Part shown: one piece after another, positions 1 to 6,407 of the stretch
Layout: each line of letters opens with the position of its first letter
Numbering within the stretch: the stretch's first letter is position 1
NCBI GenBank assembly: GCA_002452635.1
Contig: DKEU01000065.1
Span: forward strand, 323-8,162
DNA: 7,840 bases
Origin: Desulfovibrionaceae bacterium UBA6814
GTDB lineage: Bacteria > Desulfobacterota > Desulfovibrionia > Desulfovibrionales > Desulfovibrionaceae
Direction: 5' to 3'
Notes under the pieces: model-generated
Seen by the model: the letters and a program-made list of their open reading frames with translations, nothing else
Database searches by the model: none
What the model was told of the DNA's origin: nothing
Program-made: the position numbers and the translations under genes

Positions 1-25
1 CACTCTACCACTGAGTTACTCCCGC
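1..25 (-). tRNA. tRNA-Gly, 5' portion only (runs off the left edge)
   Basis: Read on the minus strand from position 25, the sequence starts GCGGGAGTAACTCAG and continues GTGGTAGAGTG. This is the acceptor 5' strand, the U8/A9 linker and the D arm of a bacterial glycine tRNA; GCGGGAG with CTCAGTGGTAGAG is typical of tRNA-Gly with a GCC anticodon. The anticodon, T arm and 3' end lie outside the window, so the isoacceptor is inferred from the 5' part alone. A promoter sits at the right distance upstream (42-69). Confidence 0.88.
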
Positions 26-41
26 CCGGGAGGACCGCACT

Positions 42-69
42 CTTAAACCCGCGTCGCAGGGGGTGTCAA
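42..69 (-). promoter_or_regulatory. Sigma-70-type promoter of tRNA-Gly
   Basis: On the minus strand TTGACA (69-64) is a perfect -35 box. It is followed after 16 bp by TTTAAG (47-42), which matches 4 of 6 positions of TATAAT. Transcription would start near 34-36, leaving a leader of about 10 nt before the tRNA 5' end at 25. The -35 box lies only about 26 bp beyond the stop codon of the DUF364 gene on the same strand, so read-through from that gene is also possible. Confidence 0.6.
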
Positions 70-95
70 GCGCAAGTTGCGGGGGAGGAGGAAAT

Positions 96-857
96 TCATC
101 CGCCAGGACGCCGCCAGGCCAGGTGGCGAACCCCGGGCAGGGCCCGGAAGGGCAGGCCGCGCTCCACCCCGCCCAGCACCGCGTCCGGGTCCTCGGCCGC
201 GCATCCGGCCAGCACCGTGACCCCGAAATCGAACAGGCAGGACGCGAAGGGCGTGCTCGGCCCCAGCAGGATGACCTCGGCCCCGGGCCGCAGCAGGGCC
301 AGGAGCCCGGCCAGGGTGTGGTTCAGCAGGGTGGTGGCGGTGATGGCCGCCAGGTCCGCCCGGGGCAGCACGTCCCGGGCCGCGGCGGCCGGCAGGTCGC
401 CGGGCCGGGGGGACAGCTCCAGCACGTCCAGGGCCGCGAACCGGTCGGCCATGCGCTCCACGAAGGGAAAATGCCCCACCACCACCGCCCGCTTGCCCGC
501 GCCCCGGGCCAGGAGCAGGTCCTGCCCCTTGGCCGGCGCGGCGTCGGCCGGGGGCGGGAGCAGGGCGTTCATGGCGGCCAGGGCCAGGGACCGGGCCAGG
601 GGGAAGGGCTCGGGGTTGCGGGGGAGGAGCCGGGCCAGGCCGTGCAGGCTGTCCGGCAGCGGGGGCAGGGCGGGGGGGACGGGGCTGCCGTGGGCGTCGC
701 TGCGCGAGGCCAGGCCCAGGGCGGCGTCCTGCGCGCCGCCGGCGCGCACCGCCACCAGGTGCCCGCCCACCAGCGCCGCGCCCAGGGGCGCGTCGGGCCG
801 GTCCAGGGCCTGGGCCAGCAGGGCGTCCAGCAGGGCGTCCAGGGGGGATGCATCCAT
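96..857 (-). CDS. DUF364/DUF4213 protein (putative heavy-metal chelation family)
   Basis: The product is 253 residues. The start at 857 (MDASPLDALL) is preferred over an ATG at 944 because GAGG lies 9 nt upstream of it and the longer version adds low-quality, Arg/Pro-rich sequence. The N-terminal part (about 1-90) fits the DUF4213 enolase-N-like domain. The C-terminal part (about 90-250) has DUF364 hallmarks: ALAAMNALL (92-100), VVVGHFPFVERM (125-136), LSPRPGDLP (148-156), ITATTLLNHTL (172-182) and LLGPSTP (197-203) followed by FDFGVTVLAGC. The family has a Rossmann-like C-terminal domain and is labelled putative heavy-metal chelation from structural work, but the true substrate is unknown. 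No transporter or cofactor gene is adjacent, so context does not help. It is probably cytoplasmic, with no signal peptide or membrane segment. Family assignment is firm; function is not. Confidence 0.85.
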   Translation of the reverse strand: MDASPLDALLDALLAQALDRPDAPLGAALVGGHLVAVRAGGAQDAALGLASRSDAHGSPVPPALPPLPDSLHGLARLLPRNPEPFPLARSLALAAMNALLPPPADAAPAKGQDLLLARGAGKRAVVVGHFPFVERMADRFAALDVLELSPRPGDLPAAAARDVLPRADLAAITATTLLNHTLAGLLALLRPGAEVILLGPSTPFASCLFDFGVTVLAGCAAEDPDAVLGGVERGLPFRALPGVRHLAWRRPGG

Positions 858-877
858 AGAGTGGAACCTCGGGTAGT

Positions 878-900
878 GCGCCCGGGCCGGTCCCGGGCGC
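878..900. repeat. Perfect 9-bp inverted repeat upstream of the DUF364 gene
   Basis: GCGCCCGGG (878-886) and CCCGGGCGC (892-900) are exact reverse complements separated by 5 nt (ccggt). The element is 21 bp upstream of the DUF364 start codon and just downstream of that gene's candidate -10 box, so it would form a strong hairpin near the 5' end of that mRNA or serve as an operator. No T-run follows on either strand, so it is not a typical intrinsic terminator. Confidence 0.6.
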
Positions 901-909
901 GTCGCCCCC

Positions 910-938
910 AGGGTAACGGCCTCGGAAGCCCGGGGCAA
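910..938 (-). promoter_or_regulatory. Candidate promoter of the DUF364 gene
   Basis: On the minus strand TTGCCC (938-933, 4 of 6 matches to TTGACA) is followed after 17 bp by TACCCT (915-910, 3 of 6 matches to TATAAT). The implied start is near 903, giving a leader of about 45 nt that opens with the 878-900 hairpin. The match is weak and rests mainly on correct spacing and position. Confidence 0.3.
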
Positions 939-945
939 GCGCACC

Positions 946-973
946 TTGACAGGCGGCCCCAGGACTTTACTTT
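946..973 (+). promoter_or_regulatory. Candidate sigma-70 promoter of dksA
   Basis: TTGACA (946-951) is a perfect -35 box. After 16 bp comes TACTTT (968-973), which keeps the T, A and final T of the -10 consensus. Transcription would begin near 980, giving a leader of about 65 nt. This is the best promoter-like sequence ahead of the plus-strand gene run. Confidence 0.5.
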
Positions 974-985
974 TGCAGGTTAGAT

Positions 986-1030
986 GAGGTAAGGAGCCTG
1001 CTTTATCTCGGCTGGGGATATCTCCCCGGC
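986..1030 (+). promoter_or_regulatory. Structured dksA leader: two tandem hairpins
   Basis: Hairpin 1 pairs GAGGTAA (986-992) with TTATCTC (1003-1009), seven pairs including one G-U, with a possible G-U and G-C extension inward; its loop side holds an SD-like AAGGAG. Hairpin 2 pairs GCTGGGGA (1011-1018) with TCCCCGGC (1023-1030), eight pairs including one G-U, around a TATC loop. The dksA ribosome binding site GGAGGA follows after only four bases. Neither hairpin is followed by a T-run. Pairing is visible directly; a regulatory role is inference. Confidence 0.5.
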
Positions 1031-1034
1031 ACTC

Positions 1035-1040
1035 GGAGGA
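1035..1040 (+). promoter_or_regulatory. Ribosome binding site of dksA
   Basis: GGAGGA lies four bases before the ATG at 1045. This strong but close-set Shine-Dalgarno fixes the dksA start. It sits at the foot of the 1011-1030 hairpin. Confidence 0.8.
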
Positions 1041-1044
1041 TCAG

Positions 1045-1407
1045 ATGGACCCCAAAGACCTGGAAATGTTCCGCCAGTTGCTCAATGGGATGCTGGACGA
1101 CATCCTGCGCAAGGGCGAGGAAACCCTGGAGGACATGACGGATACCCGCGAGGTCTACGCCGACCCCGCGGACCGGGCCACGGCCGAGTCCGATCGTTCC
1201 TTCACCCTTCGCCTGCGCGACCGTGAGCGCAAGCTCATCAAGAAGATCCAGGAGGCCATCCAGCGTCTGGAGGACGGCACCTACGGCATCTGCGAGGAGT
1301 GCGGGGACGAGATCGGCGTGCCGCGGCTCAAGGCCCGGCCCGTGACTACCCTGTGCATCGCCTGCAAGAGCCGGCAGGAAGAAGAAGAATCCATGCGCGG
1401 GGACTAG
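1045..1407 (+). CDS. dksA: DksA/TraR-family RNA polymerase-binding transcription factor
   Basis: The 120-residue product is a DksA-type secondary-channel regulator of RNA polymerase, which with ppGpp typically represses rRNA promoters and activates amino-acid biosynthesis promoters. The coiled-coil hairpin spans about 1-80. Its tip motif ADPADRA retains D40, D43 and A45, equivalent to the functionally critical tip residues D71, D74 and A76 of E. coli DksA. A canonical four-cysteine zinc finger follows: C83, C86, C104 and C107, with conserved LKARP between the pairs. The match to E. coli is nearly colinear except that about 31 N-terminal residues are absent, common in shorter DksA proteins. 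The start is fixed by GGAGGA at 1035-1040. The gene is first in the plus-strand run and ends 24 nt before the NFACT gene in the same frame. Family assignment is very secure; the exact regulon is unknown. Confidence 0.93.
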   Translation: MDPKDLEMFRQLLNGMLDDILRKGEETLEDMTDTREVYADPADRATAESDRSFTLRLRDRERKLIKKIQEAIQRLEDGTYGICEECGDEIGVPRLKARPVTTLCIACKSRQEEEESMRGD

Positions 1408-1431
1408 CGCCCGCGCCTTTCCCGGCCCCGC

Positions 1432-2982
1432 ATGGATGCCGGATTTTTCCACTGCCTGGCCCGCGAGTTCGCCCCCGAACTCGCGGGCCGGCGTTTGATG
1501 AAGGCCTTCGACCCGGCCCCGGACGCCCTGGCCCTGGAACTGGGGCCGGGCGGCCGGGGCCGCTACGTCATGCTGCGCTGGCACGGCCGCGACCCGGCCC
1601 TGTATCTGGCCTCGGCCAAGCCCGCCGCCGCGGCCGCGCCCACGGCCCGGACCATGTGGCTGCGCAAGCGCCTGTCCGGCCGCCGCGTCCTGGACGTTTC
1701 CAGCCACTGGCCCGGCCGCTGCCTGGCCCTGCACCTGTCTCCCGCGGCCGAATTCCCGGGCCTGGACTGGCTGCTCCTGGACCTGCGCGCCGGCGCGTCC
1801 CTGGCCGCCGAACTGCCCGAGGGTTTCGGGGAGGAACCGGCCTGGCCGGACCTGGACCGCATCCTGGCCGATCCCGAGGTCTGGCGGGAGTTCCCCCACG
1901 TGGGGCCGGCCCTGCGCCGCACCCTGGCGGCCATCCCGGGAGACGACGCGGCGGCGCTCCTGGCCCGGGTGGCCGCCGGCAGGTGCCCCATCTTCTACGT
2001 CTACGGGACCGAGGCCCTGGCCTGGCCCCTGCCGGAAACCCTGGCGGAGGGGCGGCAGCCGCAGCGGTTCGCCAGCGCCCTGGACGCGGCCGAGGCCGCG
2101 GGCCAGGCCATGCTCTTCCCCTACCTGGAGGCCGCGGCCCGGGCCGAGGCCGACTCCGCGGCCAAGGCCGAGGCCAAGCGCCTGCGCCGCGCCCTGCAAC
2201 ACCTGGAGCGCGACCAGGAGCGCCTGGCCGGGCTGGCCGCGCTCGCGGAATCCGGGGAGCGGCTCAAGCTCGTCATCGGGCAACACGGCTCCGACGCCCG
2301 GCTGGCCCGGGTGGCCGTGCCTCTGCCCCCTTCGGGCGAGGGGAAGGGCGGGGGGGAGGCGCTTGTCGAGCTGGACTCCCGCCTGACCCTGGCCGGCAAC
2401 ATGGAGCGCTTCTTCCGCCTGGCGGCCAAGGGCCGGCGCGGCCTGGCCCACCTGGCCGCGCGCCGGGAGGAGCTGCTGCGCCGCTCGGCCGAGCTGGCCG
2501 CCGGGGCCGCGCCCCTGCGGCCTGTCCCCCTGCGGTCCGGCAAGGAGGATCGGCCCCGGCCCCGCGCCAAGGCCGCGCCCTCGGCCAAGGCCGAGCCCTT
2601 TGCCCGCTTCGTGACTGTGGACGGATTCACGGTGCTGCGGGGCAAGAACGCCAAGGCCAACCACGCCCTGCTCTCCCGGGTGGCCGGGCACGACCTGTGG
2701 CTCCACGCGGCCCAGGGGCCCTCGGCCCACGTGGTGCTGCGCCGCGACCACCCCGGGGTGGAGGTGCCGGAGCAAAGCCTCGTGCAGGCCGCGGCCCTGT
2801 GCGCCAACAAGAGCGCGGGCGCGGCCGACGCCCGGGTGGAGGTCATGGTGGCCGAGGTGCGCCACGTGCGCAAGGTCAAGGGCCTGGCCCCGGGCACCGT
2901 GCGGGTGGACAAGGTCTGGCGCGTGCTCGCCGTGTCCCCGGACCCGGGCCTGGAAGCCTCCCTTGCCAGCCAAAGTTCATGA
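1432..2982 (+). CDS. NFACT-domain protein, RqcH/Rqc2-like (divergent)
   Basis: The product is 516 residues. RqcH binds obstructed 50S-peptidyl-tRNA complexes and, with tRNA-Ala, adds C-terminal alanine tails that mark stalled peptides for degradation. The NFACT-N domain (about 5-130) includes MWLRKRLSGRRV (75-86). A helix-hairpin-helix-like region lies near 155-185 and coiled-coil helices near 235-275 and 335-358, with LDSRLTLAGNMERFFR (314-329) between them. The NFACT-R domain (about 388-505) is canonical: GKNAKANHAL (404-413), DLWLHAAQGPSAHVVL (421-436) and RHVRKVKG (477-484). Departures are G95-R96 where Bacillus RqcH has the tRNA-contacting Asp-Arg pair, no recognisable GRHSN segment, and a PLPPSGEGKGGG linker (297-308). 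There is no clear Shine-Dalgarno before the ATG, and no other start is available after the in-frame dksA stop, so coupling to dksA is likely. The family is secure; alanine-tailing activity is uncertain. Confidence 0.86.
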   Translation: MDAGFFHCLAREFAPELAGRRLMKAFDPAPDALALELGPGGRGRYVMLRWHGRDPALYLASAKPAAAAAPTARTMWLRKRLSGRRVLDVSSHWPGRCLALHLSPAAEFPGLDWLLLDLRAGASLAAELPEGFGEEPAWPDLDRILADPEVWREFPHVGPALRRTLAAIPGDDAAALLARVAAGRCPIFYVYGTEALAWPLPETLAEGRQPQRFASALDAAEAAGQAMLFPYLEAAARAEADSAAKAEAKRLRRALQHLERDQERLAGLAALAESGERLKLVIGQHGSDARLARVAVPLPPSGEGKGGGEALVELDSRLTLAGNMERFFRLAAKGRRGLAHLAARREELLRRSAELAAGAAPLRPVPLRSGKEDRPRPRAKAAPSAKAEPFARFVTVDGFTVLRGKNAKANHALLSRVAGHDLWLHAAQGPSAHVVLRRDHPGVEVPEQSLVQAAALCANKSAGAADARVEVMVAEVRHVRKVKGLAPGTVRVDKVWRVLAVSPDPGLEASLASQSS

Positions 2983-3002
2983 TTCTGAAGGGTTGGGTGA
3001 GA

Positions 3003-3032
3003 TTGGACGGGACCGTACAAACCGGGTATACC
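3003..3032 (+). promoter_or_regulatory. Weak candidate promoter before phoH
   Basis: TTGGAC (3003-3008, three matches to TTGACA) is followed after 18 bp by TATACC (3027-3032, four matches to TATAAT). It lies in the 85-bp gap between the NFACT gene and phoH, which is the only sizeable gap in the plus-strand run before argF and holds no evident terminator. It may give phoH-pgpH-ybeY a separate transcript. Confidence 0.25.
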
Positions 3033-3067
3033 GGGGCCGGGTCAAGGCAGGAATGGGGGGTTCCCGC

Positions 3068-4051
3068 ATGATCAAGACGCGCTGTCTGGAGCGGTTCCTG
3101 GAGTTCGACGACGGCCAGTTGGCCAACGAGCTCTTCGGCCCCCAGGGCGAGAACCTGAGGCGCATCGGCGAGCGGTGCGGCGTTTCGGCCCAGTCCCGCG
3201 GCAGCAAGGTCATCCTGGCGGCCGAGGACGAGGCCGGCCTGTCCGTGGCCGAGAGCGCGCTCATCCAACTCTACGGCCAGCTCCGCGCCGGCCGCAAGGT
3301 CTATCCCCAGGACGTGGAGCGGGCCCTCACCGTGCTCTCCCGGGAGCCCTCGGCCCAGTTGGAGGAGGTCTTCCGCGAGGAGGTCTTCGCCGTGGCCCCG
3401 CGCCGCACCGTGGCGCCCAAGAGCCAGAACCAGCGGGTCTACCTGGAGGCCGTCCGGAGCAGCGACCTGACCTTCGGCATCGGCCCGGCGGGCACGGGCA
3501 AGACCTACCTGGCCGTGGCCATGGCGGTGCAGGCCCTGACCTCCCGCCAGGTGCAGCGGCTCATCCTCACCCGGCCCGCGGTGGAGGCCGGCGAGAAGCT
3601 GGGGTTCTTGCCCGGGGACCTGGCCGAGAAGATCAATCCCTATTTGCGGCCGCTCTACGACGCCCTGCACGACCTCCTGGACTTCCGCCGGGTGCAGGAC
3701 ATGCTGGCCACCGGGGTCATCGAGGTGGCTCCCCTGGCCTTCATGCGCGGCCGCACCCTGAACGAGGCCTTCATCATCCTGGACGAGGCCCAGAACACCA
3801 CCCCCGAGCAAATGAAGATGTTCCTGACCCGGCTGGGCTTCGGCTCCAAGGCCGTGGTCACCGGCGACGTGACCCAGATCGACCTGCCCAGCCACGCCAA
3901 GTCCGGCCTGGTGCAGGCGGTGAAGGTCCTGGACGGGGTGGAGGGCGTGTCCTTCATCCACTTCAACGACGCAGACGTGATCCGCCACCCCCTGGTGGGC
4001 AGGATCGTGCAGGCCTATGAACGTAGTGAAACGGCTGCTGGGCGGCGCTGA
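3068..4051 (+). CDS. phoH: PhoH/YbeZ-family ATPase
   Basis: The product is 327 residues, normal for the YbeZ/PhoH family. These are cytoplasmic P-loop NTPases with helicase-like ATPase cores; YbeZ acts with the rRNA endonuclease YbeY in ribosome maturation. The N-terminal KH-like domain (about 12-75) includes LANELFGPQGENLRRI. The ATPase shows Walker A GPAGTGKT (139-146), TRPAVEAGEKLGFLPGD (168-184), Walker B FIILDEAQNTT (235-245) and the sensor-like GDVTQIDLP (266-274). All core motifs look intact. The ATG at 3068 is chosen because the protein then begins directly before the conserved FDD-LANELFGP stretch, with GGGGGG seven bases upstream. An ATG at 3053, adding five residues after AAGG, is the main alternative. 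The 3' end overlaps the next gene by 35 nt, pointing to one transcript with pgpH and ybeY. Confidence 0.93.
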   Translation: MIKTRCLERFLEFDDGQLANELFGPQGENLRRIGERCGVSAQSRGSKVILAAEDEAGLSVAESALIQLYGQLRAGRKVYPQDVERALTVLSREPSAQLEEVFREEVFAVAPRRTVAPKSQNQRVYLEAVRSSDLTFGIGPAGTGKTYLAVAMAVQALTSRQVQRLILTRPAVEAGEKLGFLPGDLAEKINPYLRPLYDALHDLLDFRRVQDMLATGVIEVAPLAFMRGRTLNEAFIILDEAQNTTPEQMKMFLTRLGFGSKAVVTGDVTQIDLPSHAKSGLVQAVKVLDGVEGVSFIHFNDADVIRHPLVGRIVQAYERSETAAGRR

Positions 4052-6407
4052 GCCCAAGCCCCAGACCACGGCCGCCAAGGGCGGCAAGCCGGCCAAGGCC
4101 CAGGCCCGGCCGGCCTCTCCGGCCGCGGTCCTGAGCGCCCGGCCCCTGCCCGCCTGGCTGCTGTACGCCGCGGTGCTGGCCTTCCTGGCGCTGTTGGCCG
4201 GGCTGGATCTCACCCCCCGGCCCCGGGTCTTCCTCAAGGGCGAGGTGGCCGGCCAGGACGTGACCGCGGACGTGGACTTCCTGGTGGAGGACACCGAGGC
4301 CACCCGCCTGCGCCGCCTCCAGGTGGTGGAGGCCCAGCCCCCGGTCTTCGACCTCTCGCCCGAGGGCTATTCCGCCCTGGAGGACGGGGTCTACCAGGTC
4401 TTCGCCAAGGCCAACTCGGCCGGCGCGGACCTGGAGAAGCTGCGCTGGAGCATCGGCGAGGACCTGAACGCCGAGGTCTCCACCGCCACCCTCCAGGCCT
4501 GGCGGCAGGAGGAGTTCCAGAACCTGGTGCTGGGCCGGGTGCTGCCCTGGCTGCGCGACCACCTGGCCGCGGGCGTGGTGGCCGACGCCGCCTCCCTGCG
4601 CTCCTTCCCCAACGGCATCATGGTCCGCGACCTGGCCTCGGGCATGGAGACCCTGCGCGTGGACCTGGCCACGGTGCCCGACCTGGAGCGCCTCAAGCAC
4701 GACCTGGAGGGCTTCTTGCGCGGCGAGCTCAAGAAGCCCCTGCCCGTGCGCCGGCACATAGCCCTGCTGGTGTCCCCGCTGCTGGCTCCCAGCCTGGGCG
4801 CCAACCCCGAGGAGACCAAGGTGCGCAAGGCCCGCGCCTCCCAGACCGTGGAGCCGGCCTACATCCGGGTCAAGCGCGGGGAGATCATCGTGCGCGAGGG
4901 CGAGGCCGTGACCCAGGAGCAGCAGCTCAAGCTCCAGGCCCTCATGACCCGCAGCCCGGAGCACTTCAAGCCCGGCCGCAGCGTGAGCCTGTTCGTGCTC
5001 TGCGGCCTGCTCTCCCTGGGCGTGCCCCTGGCGGTCAAGGCCCGGCTGCTGCCGCCCCTGTCCTCCCGGGACCTGGCGCTCCTCTCCGTGCTGATCCTGA
5101 CCTTCGGCCTGCTGGCCAAGTTCCTGGCCCAGGTGGAGGCCCCCCTGTCCCGGGGCCTGGGGCTCAAGGTGGAGGACATGTTCCCCTTCAGCCTGCCCCT
5201 GGCCGGGTTCGCGGGCACCCTGGGCCTGTTCTTCCCCCACGTGGTGGGGGTCACGGCCGGGCTCATCCTGTCGCTCCTCGGGGTGCAGCTCCTGGGCGGC
5301 GGGGTGGGGCTGTTCGCCTTCCACTTCATCTCGGCCATGGTCTACGTGTACGTGGTCAAGCATGCCCAGAGCCGCACCGACCTCCTGAAGACCGTGTTCC
5401 CCCTGGCCGCGGTCATGGTCCTGGCCTGGATCGGGGTGGGCGCCGGCCAGGTGCACGGCCCGGCGCTCATGGCCGCGGGCGCGGCCTACGCCCTGGTGGG
5501 CGCGCTCATGTCCCTGCTCGTGGTGCTGGCCCTGTCGCCCATCGTGGAGCTCCTCTTCGGCTACACCTCGCGCTTCAAGCTCATGGAGCTCATGAGCCTG
5601 GAGCAGCCGCTGTTGCAGCAGCTCATGGTGGCCGCGCCCGGCACCTACCACCACTCCCTCATCCTCTCCAACATGGTGGAGGCCGGGTCCCGGGCCATCG
5701 GGGCCAACCACCTGCTGGCCCGGGTGGCGGCCCTGTACCACGACATCGGCAAGCTCAAGAACCCGCAGTACTTCATCGAGAACCAGGGCGGCCGGGAGAA
5801 CAAGCACGACAAGCTGGCCCCCTCCATGAGCGCGCTCATCCTCATCTCCCACGTGAAGAAGGGCGTGGAGCTGGCCCGGGAGCACAAGCTGGGCCGCGAG
5901 ATCGAGGACCTCATCGGCCAGCACCACGGCGCCACGCTCATCTCCTACTTCTACCACAAGGCCGAGGAACAGGCCCGGGCCAAGGGCGAGGAGCCGCCGC
6001 GCGAGGAGGAGTACCGCTATCCCGGGCCCAAGCCCCAGACCAAGGAGGCGGGCCTGTTGCTCATCGCCGACGCCATCGAGGCCTCCTCGCGGGTGCTGGT
6101 GGACCCCACCCCCAGCCGGCTCAAGGGCCACATCGAGACCATCGTGAAAAAGGTCTTCGCCGACGGCCAGCTGGACGAGTCCGAGCTGACCCTCAAGGAC
6201 CTGCACCTGCTCTCCGAAGCCTTTCTGCGCATCCTCACCGGCATCTTCCACCAGCGCATCGAGTACCCCGGCGGCAAGCCGGACAAGGCCAAGGCCGGCA
6301 AGCCCGGGGCCGAGGACACGGCCGCGGCCCAGGCCGCAGCCGAGGCCGGCCGCGCGGTGGACCGGGGCCAGGTGCTCACCTTCCCGCGCTCCCGGGGCGA
6401 GGGATGA
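4017..6407 (+). CDS. pgpH: 7TM-HD membrane phosphohydrolase, PgpH-type c-di-AMP phosphodiesterase
   Basis: The 796-residue membrane protein belongs to the family whose Listeria member PgpH hydrolyses cyclic di-AMP to pApA. Order: a basic Ala/Pro-rich cytoplasmic N-terminus (1-45), a membrane segment (46-62), a large extracytoplasmic 7TMR-HDED domain (about 65-318), seven membrane segments (about 323-340, 352-371, 392-409, 411-430, 431-447, 458-476, 485-511) and a cytoplasmic HD domain (about 540-750). Metal ligands look complete: H546 in TYHHS, H575-D576 in YHDIGKLKNP, H612, H636-H637 in QHHG, and D685 in IADAIEASSR. An Ala/Lys-rich tail (about 752-796) appears disordered. The start at 4017 overlaps phoH by 35 nt with only a close AGG upstream; GTG at 4026 is an alternative. 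The stop overlaps ybeY in ATGA. The order phoH-pgpH-ybeY also occurs in Firmicutes. The substrate is inferred from the family. Confidence 0.9.
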   Translation: MNVVKRLLGGAEPKPQTTAAKGGKPAKAQARPASPAAVLSARPLPAWLLYAAVLAFLALLAGLDLTPRPRVFLKGEVAGQDVTADVDFLVEDTEATRLRRLQVVEAQPPVFDLSPEGYSALEDGVYQVFAKANSAGADLEKLRWSIGEDLNAEVSTATLQAWRQEEFQNLVLGRVLPWLRDHLAAGVVADAASLRSFPNGIMVRDLASGMETLRVDLATVPDLERLKHDLEGFLRGELKKPLPVRRHIALLVSPLLAPSLGANPEETKVRKARASQTVEPAYIRVKRGEIIVREGEAVTQEQQLKLQALMTRSPEHFKPGRSVSLFVLCGLLSLGVPLAVKARLLPPLSSRDLALLSVLILTFGLLAKFLAQVEAPLSRGLGLKVEDMFPFSLPLAGFAGTLGLFFPHVVGVTAGLILSLLGVQLLGGGVGLFAFHFISAMVYVYVVKHAQSRTDLLKTVFPLAAVMVLAWIGVGAGQVHGPALMAAGAAYALVGALMSLLVVLALSPIVELLFGYTSRFKLMELMSLEQPLLQQLMVAAPGTYHHSLILSNMVEAGSRAIGANHLLARVAALYHDIGKLKNPQYFIENQGGRENKHDKLAPSMSALILISHVKKGVELAREHKLGREIEDLIGQHHGATLISYFYHKAEEQARAKGEEPPREEEYRYPGPKPQTKEAGLLLIADAIEASSRVLVDPTPSRLKGHIETIVKKVFADGQLDESELTLKDLHLLSEAFLRILTGIFHQRIEYPGGKPDKAKAGKPGAEDTAAAQAAAEAGRAVDRGQVLTFPRSRGEG

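Noticed and set aside
857..944. Upstream ATG at 944 for the DUF364 gene
   Set aside because: The 29 extra residues match nothing in the family, and they would cover the candidate promoter and inverted repeat. The start at 857 has GAGG at good spacing.
63..983. Plus-strand open frame across the DUF364 gene
   Set aside because: The Gly/Gln/Arg-rich translation has no domain, and the opposite strand carries all DUF364 motifs with a good ribosome site.
1003..2973. Long open frame on the minus strand opposite dksA and the NFACT gene
   Set aside because: The composition is Gly/Gln/Arg/Pro/Val-rich with no recognisable motif, and both plus-strand genes are firmly identified.
2963..3067. Upstream ATG at 2963 for phoH
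   Set aside because: It lies inside the NFACT gene, adds 35 residues unlike PhoH N-termini and would cover the whole intergenic gap.
5234..5250. Perfect 7-bp hairpin CCCCCAC-GTG-GTGGGGG
   Set aside because: It lies inside pgpH and encodes conserved membrane-segment residues (FPHVVG). Such palindromes are expected by chance in this composition.
5589..5598. Palindrome GCTCATGAGC
   Set aside because: It arises from the repeated codons of KLMELMSL in pgpH, and there is no intergenic context.
3963..6251. Very long open frame on the minus strand opposite pgpH
   Set aside because: Its translation is Gly/Gln/His/Leu-rich repetitive sequence without domains. It is the antisense shadow expected opposite a gene in very GC-rich DNA, and the plus-strand frame has clear motifs.
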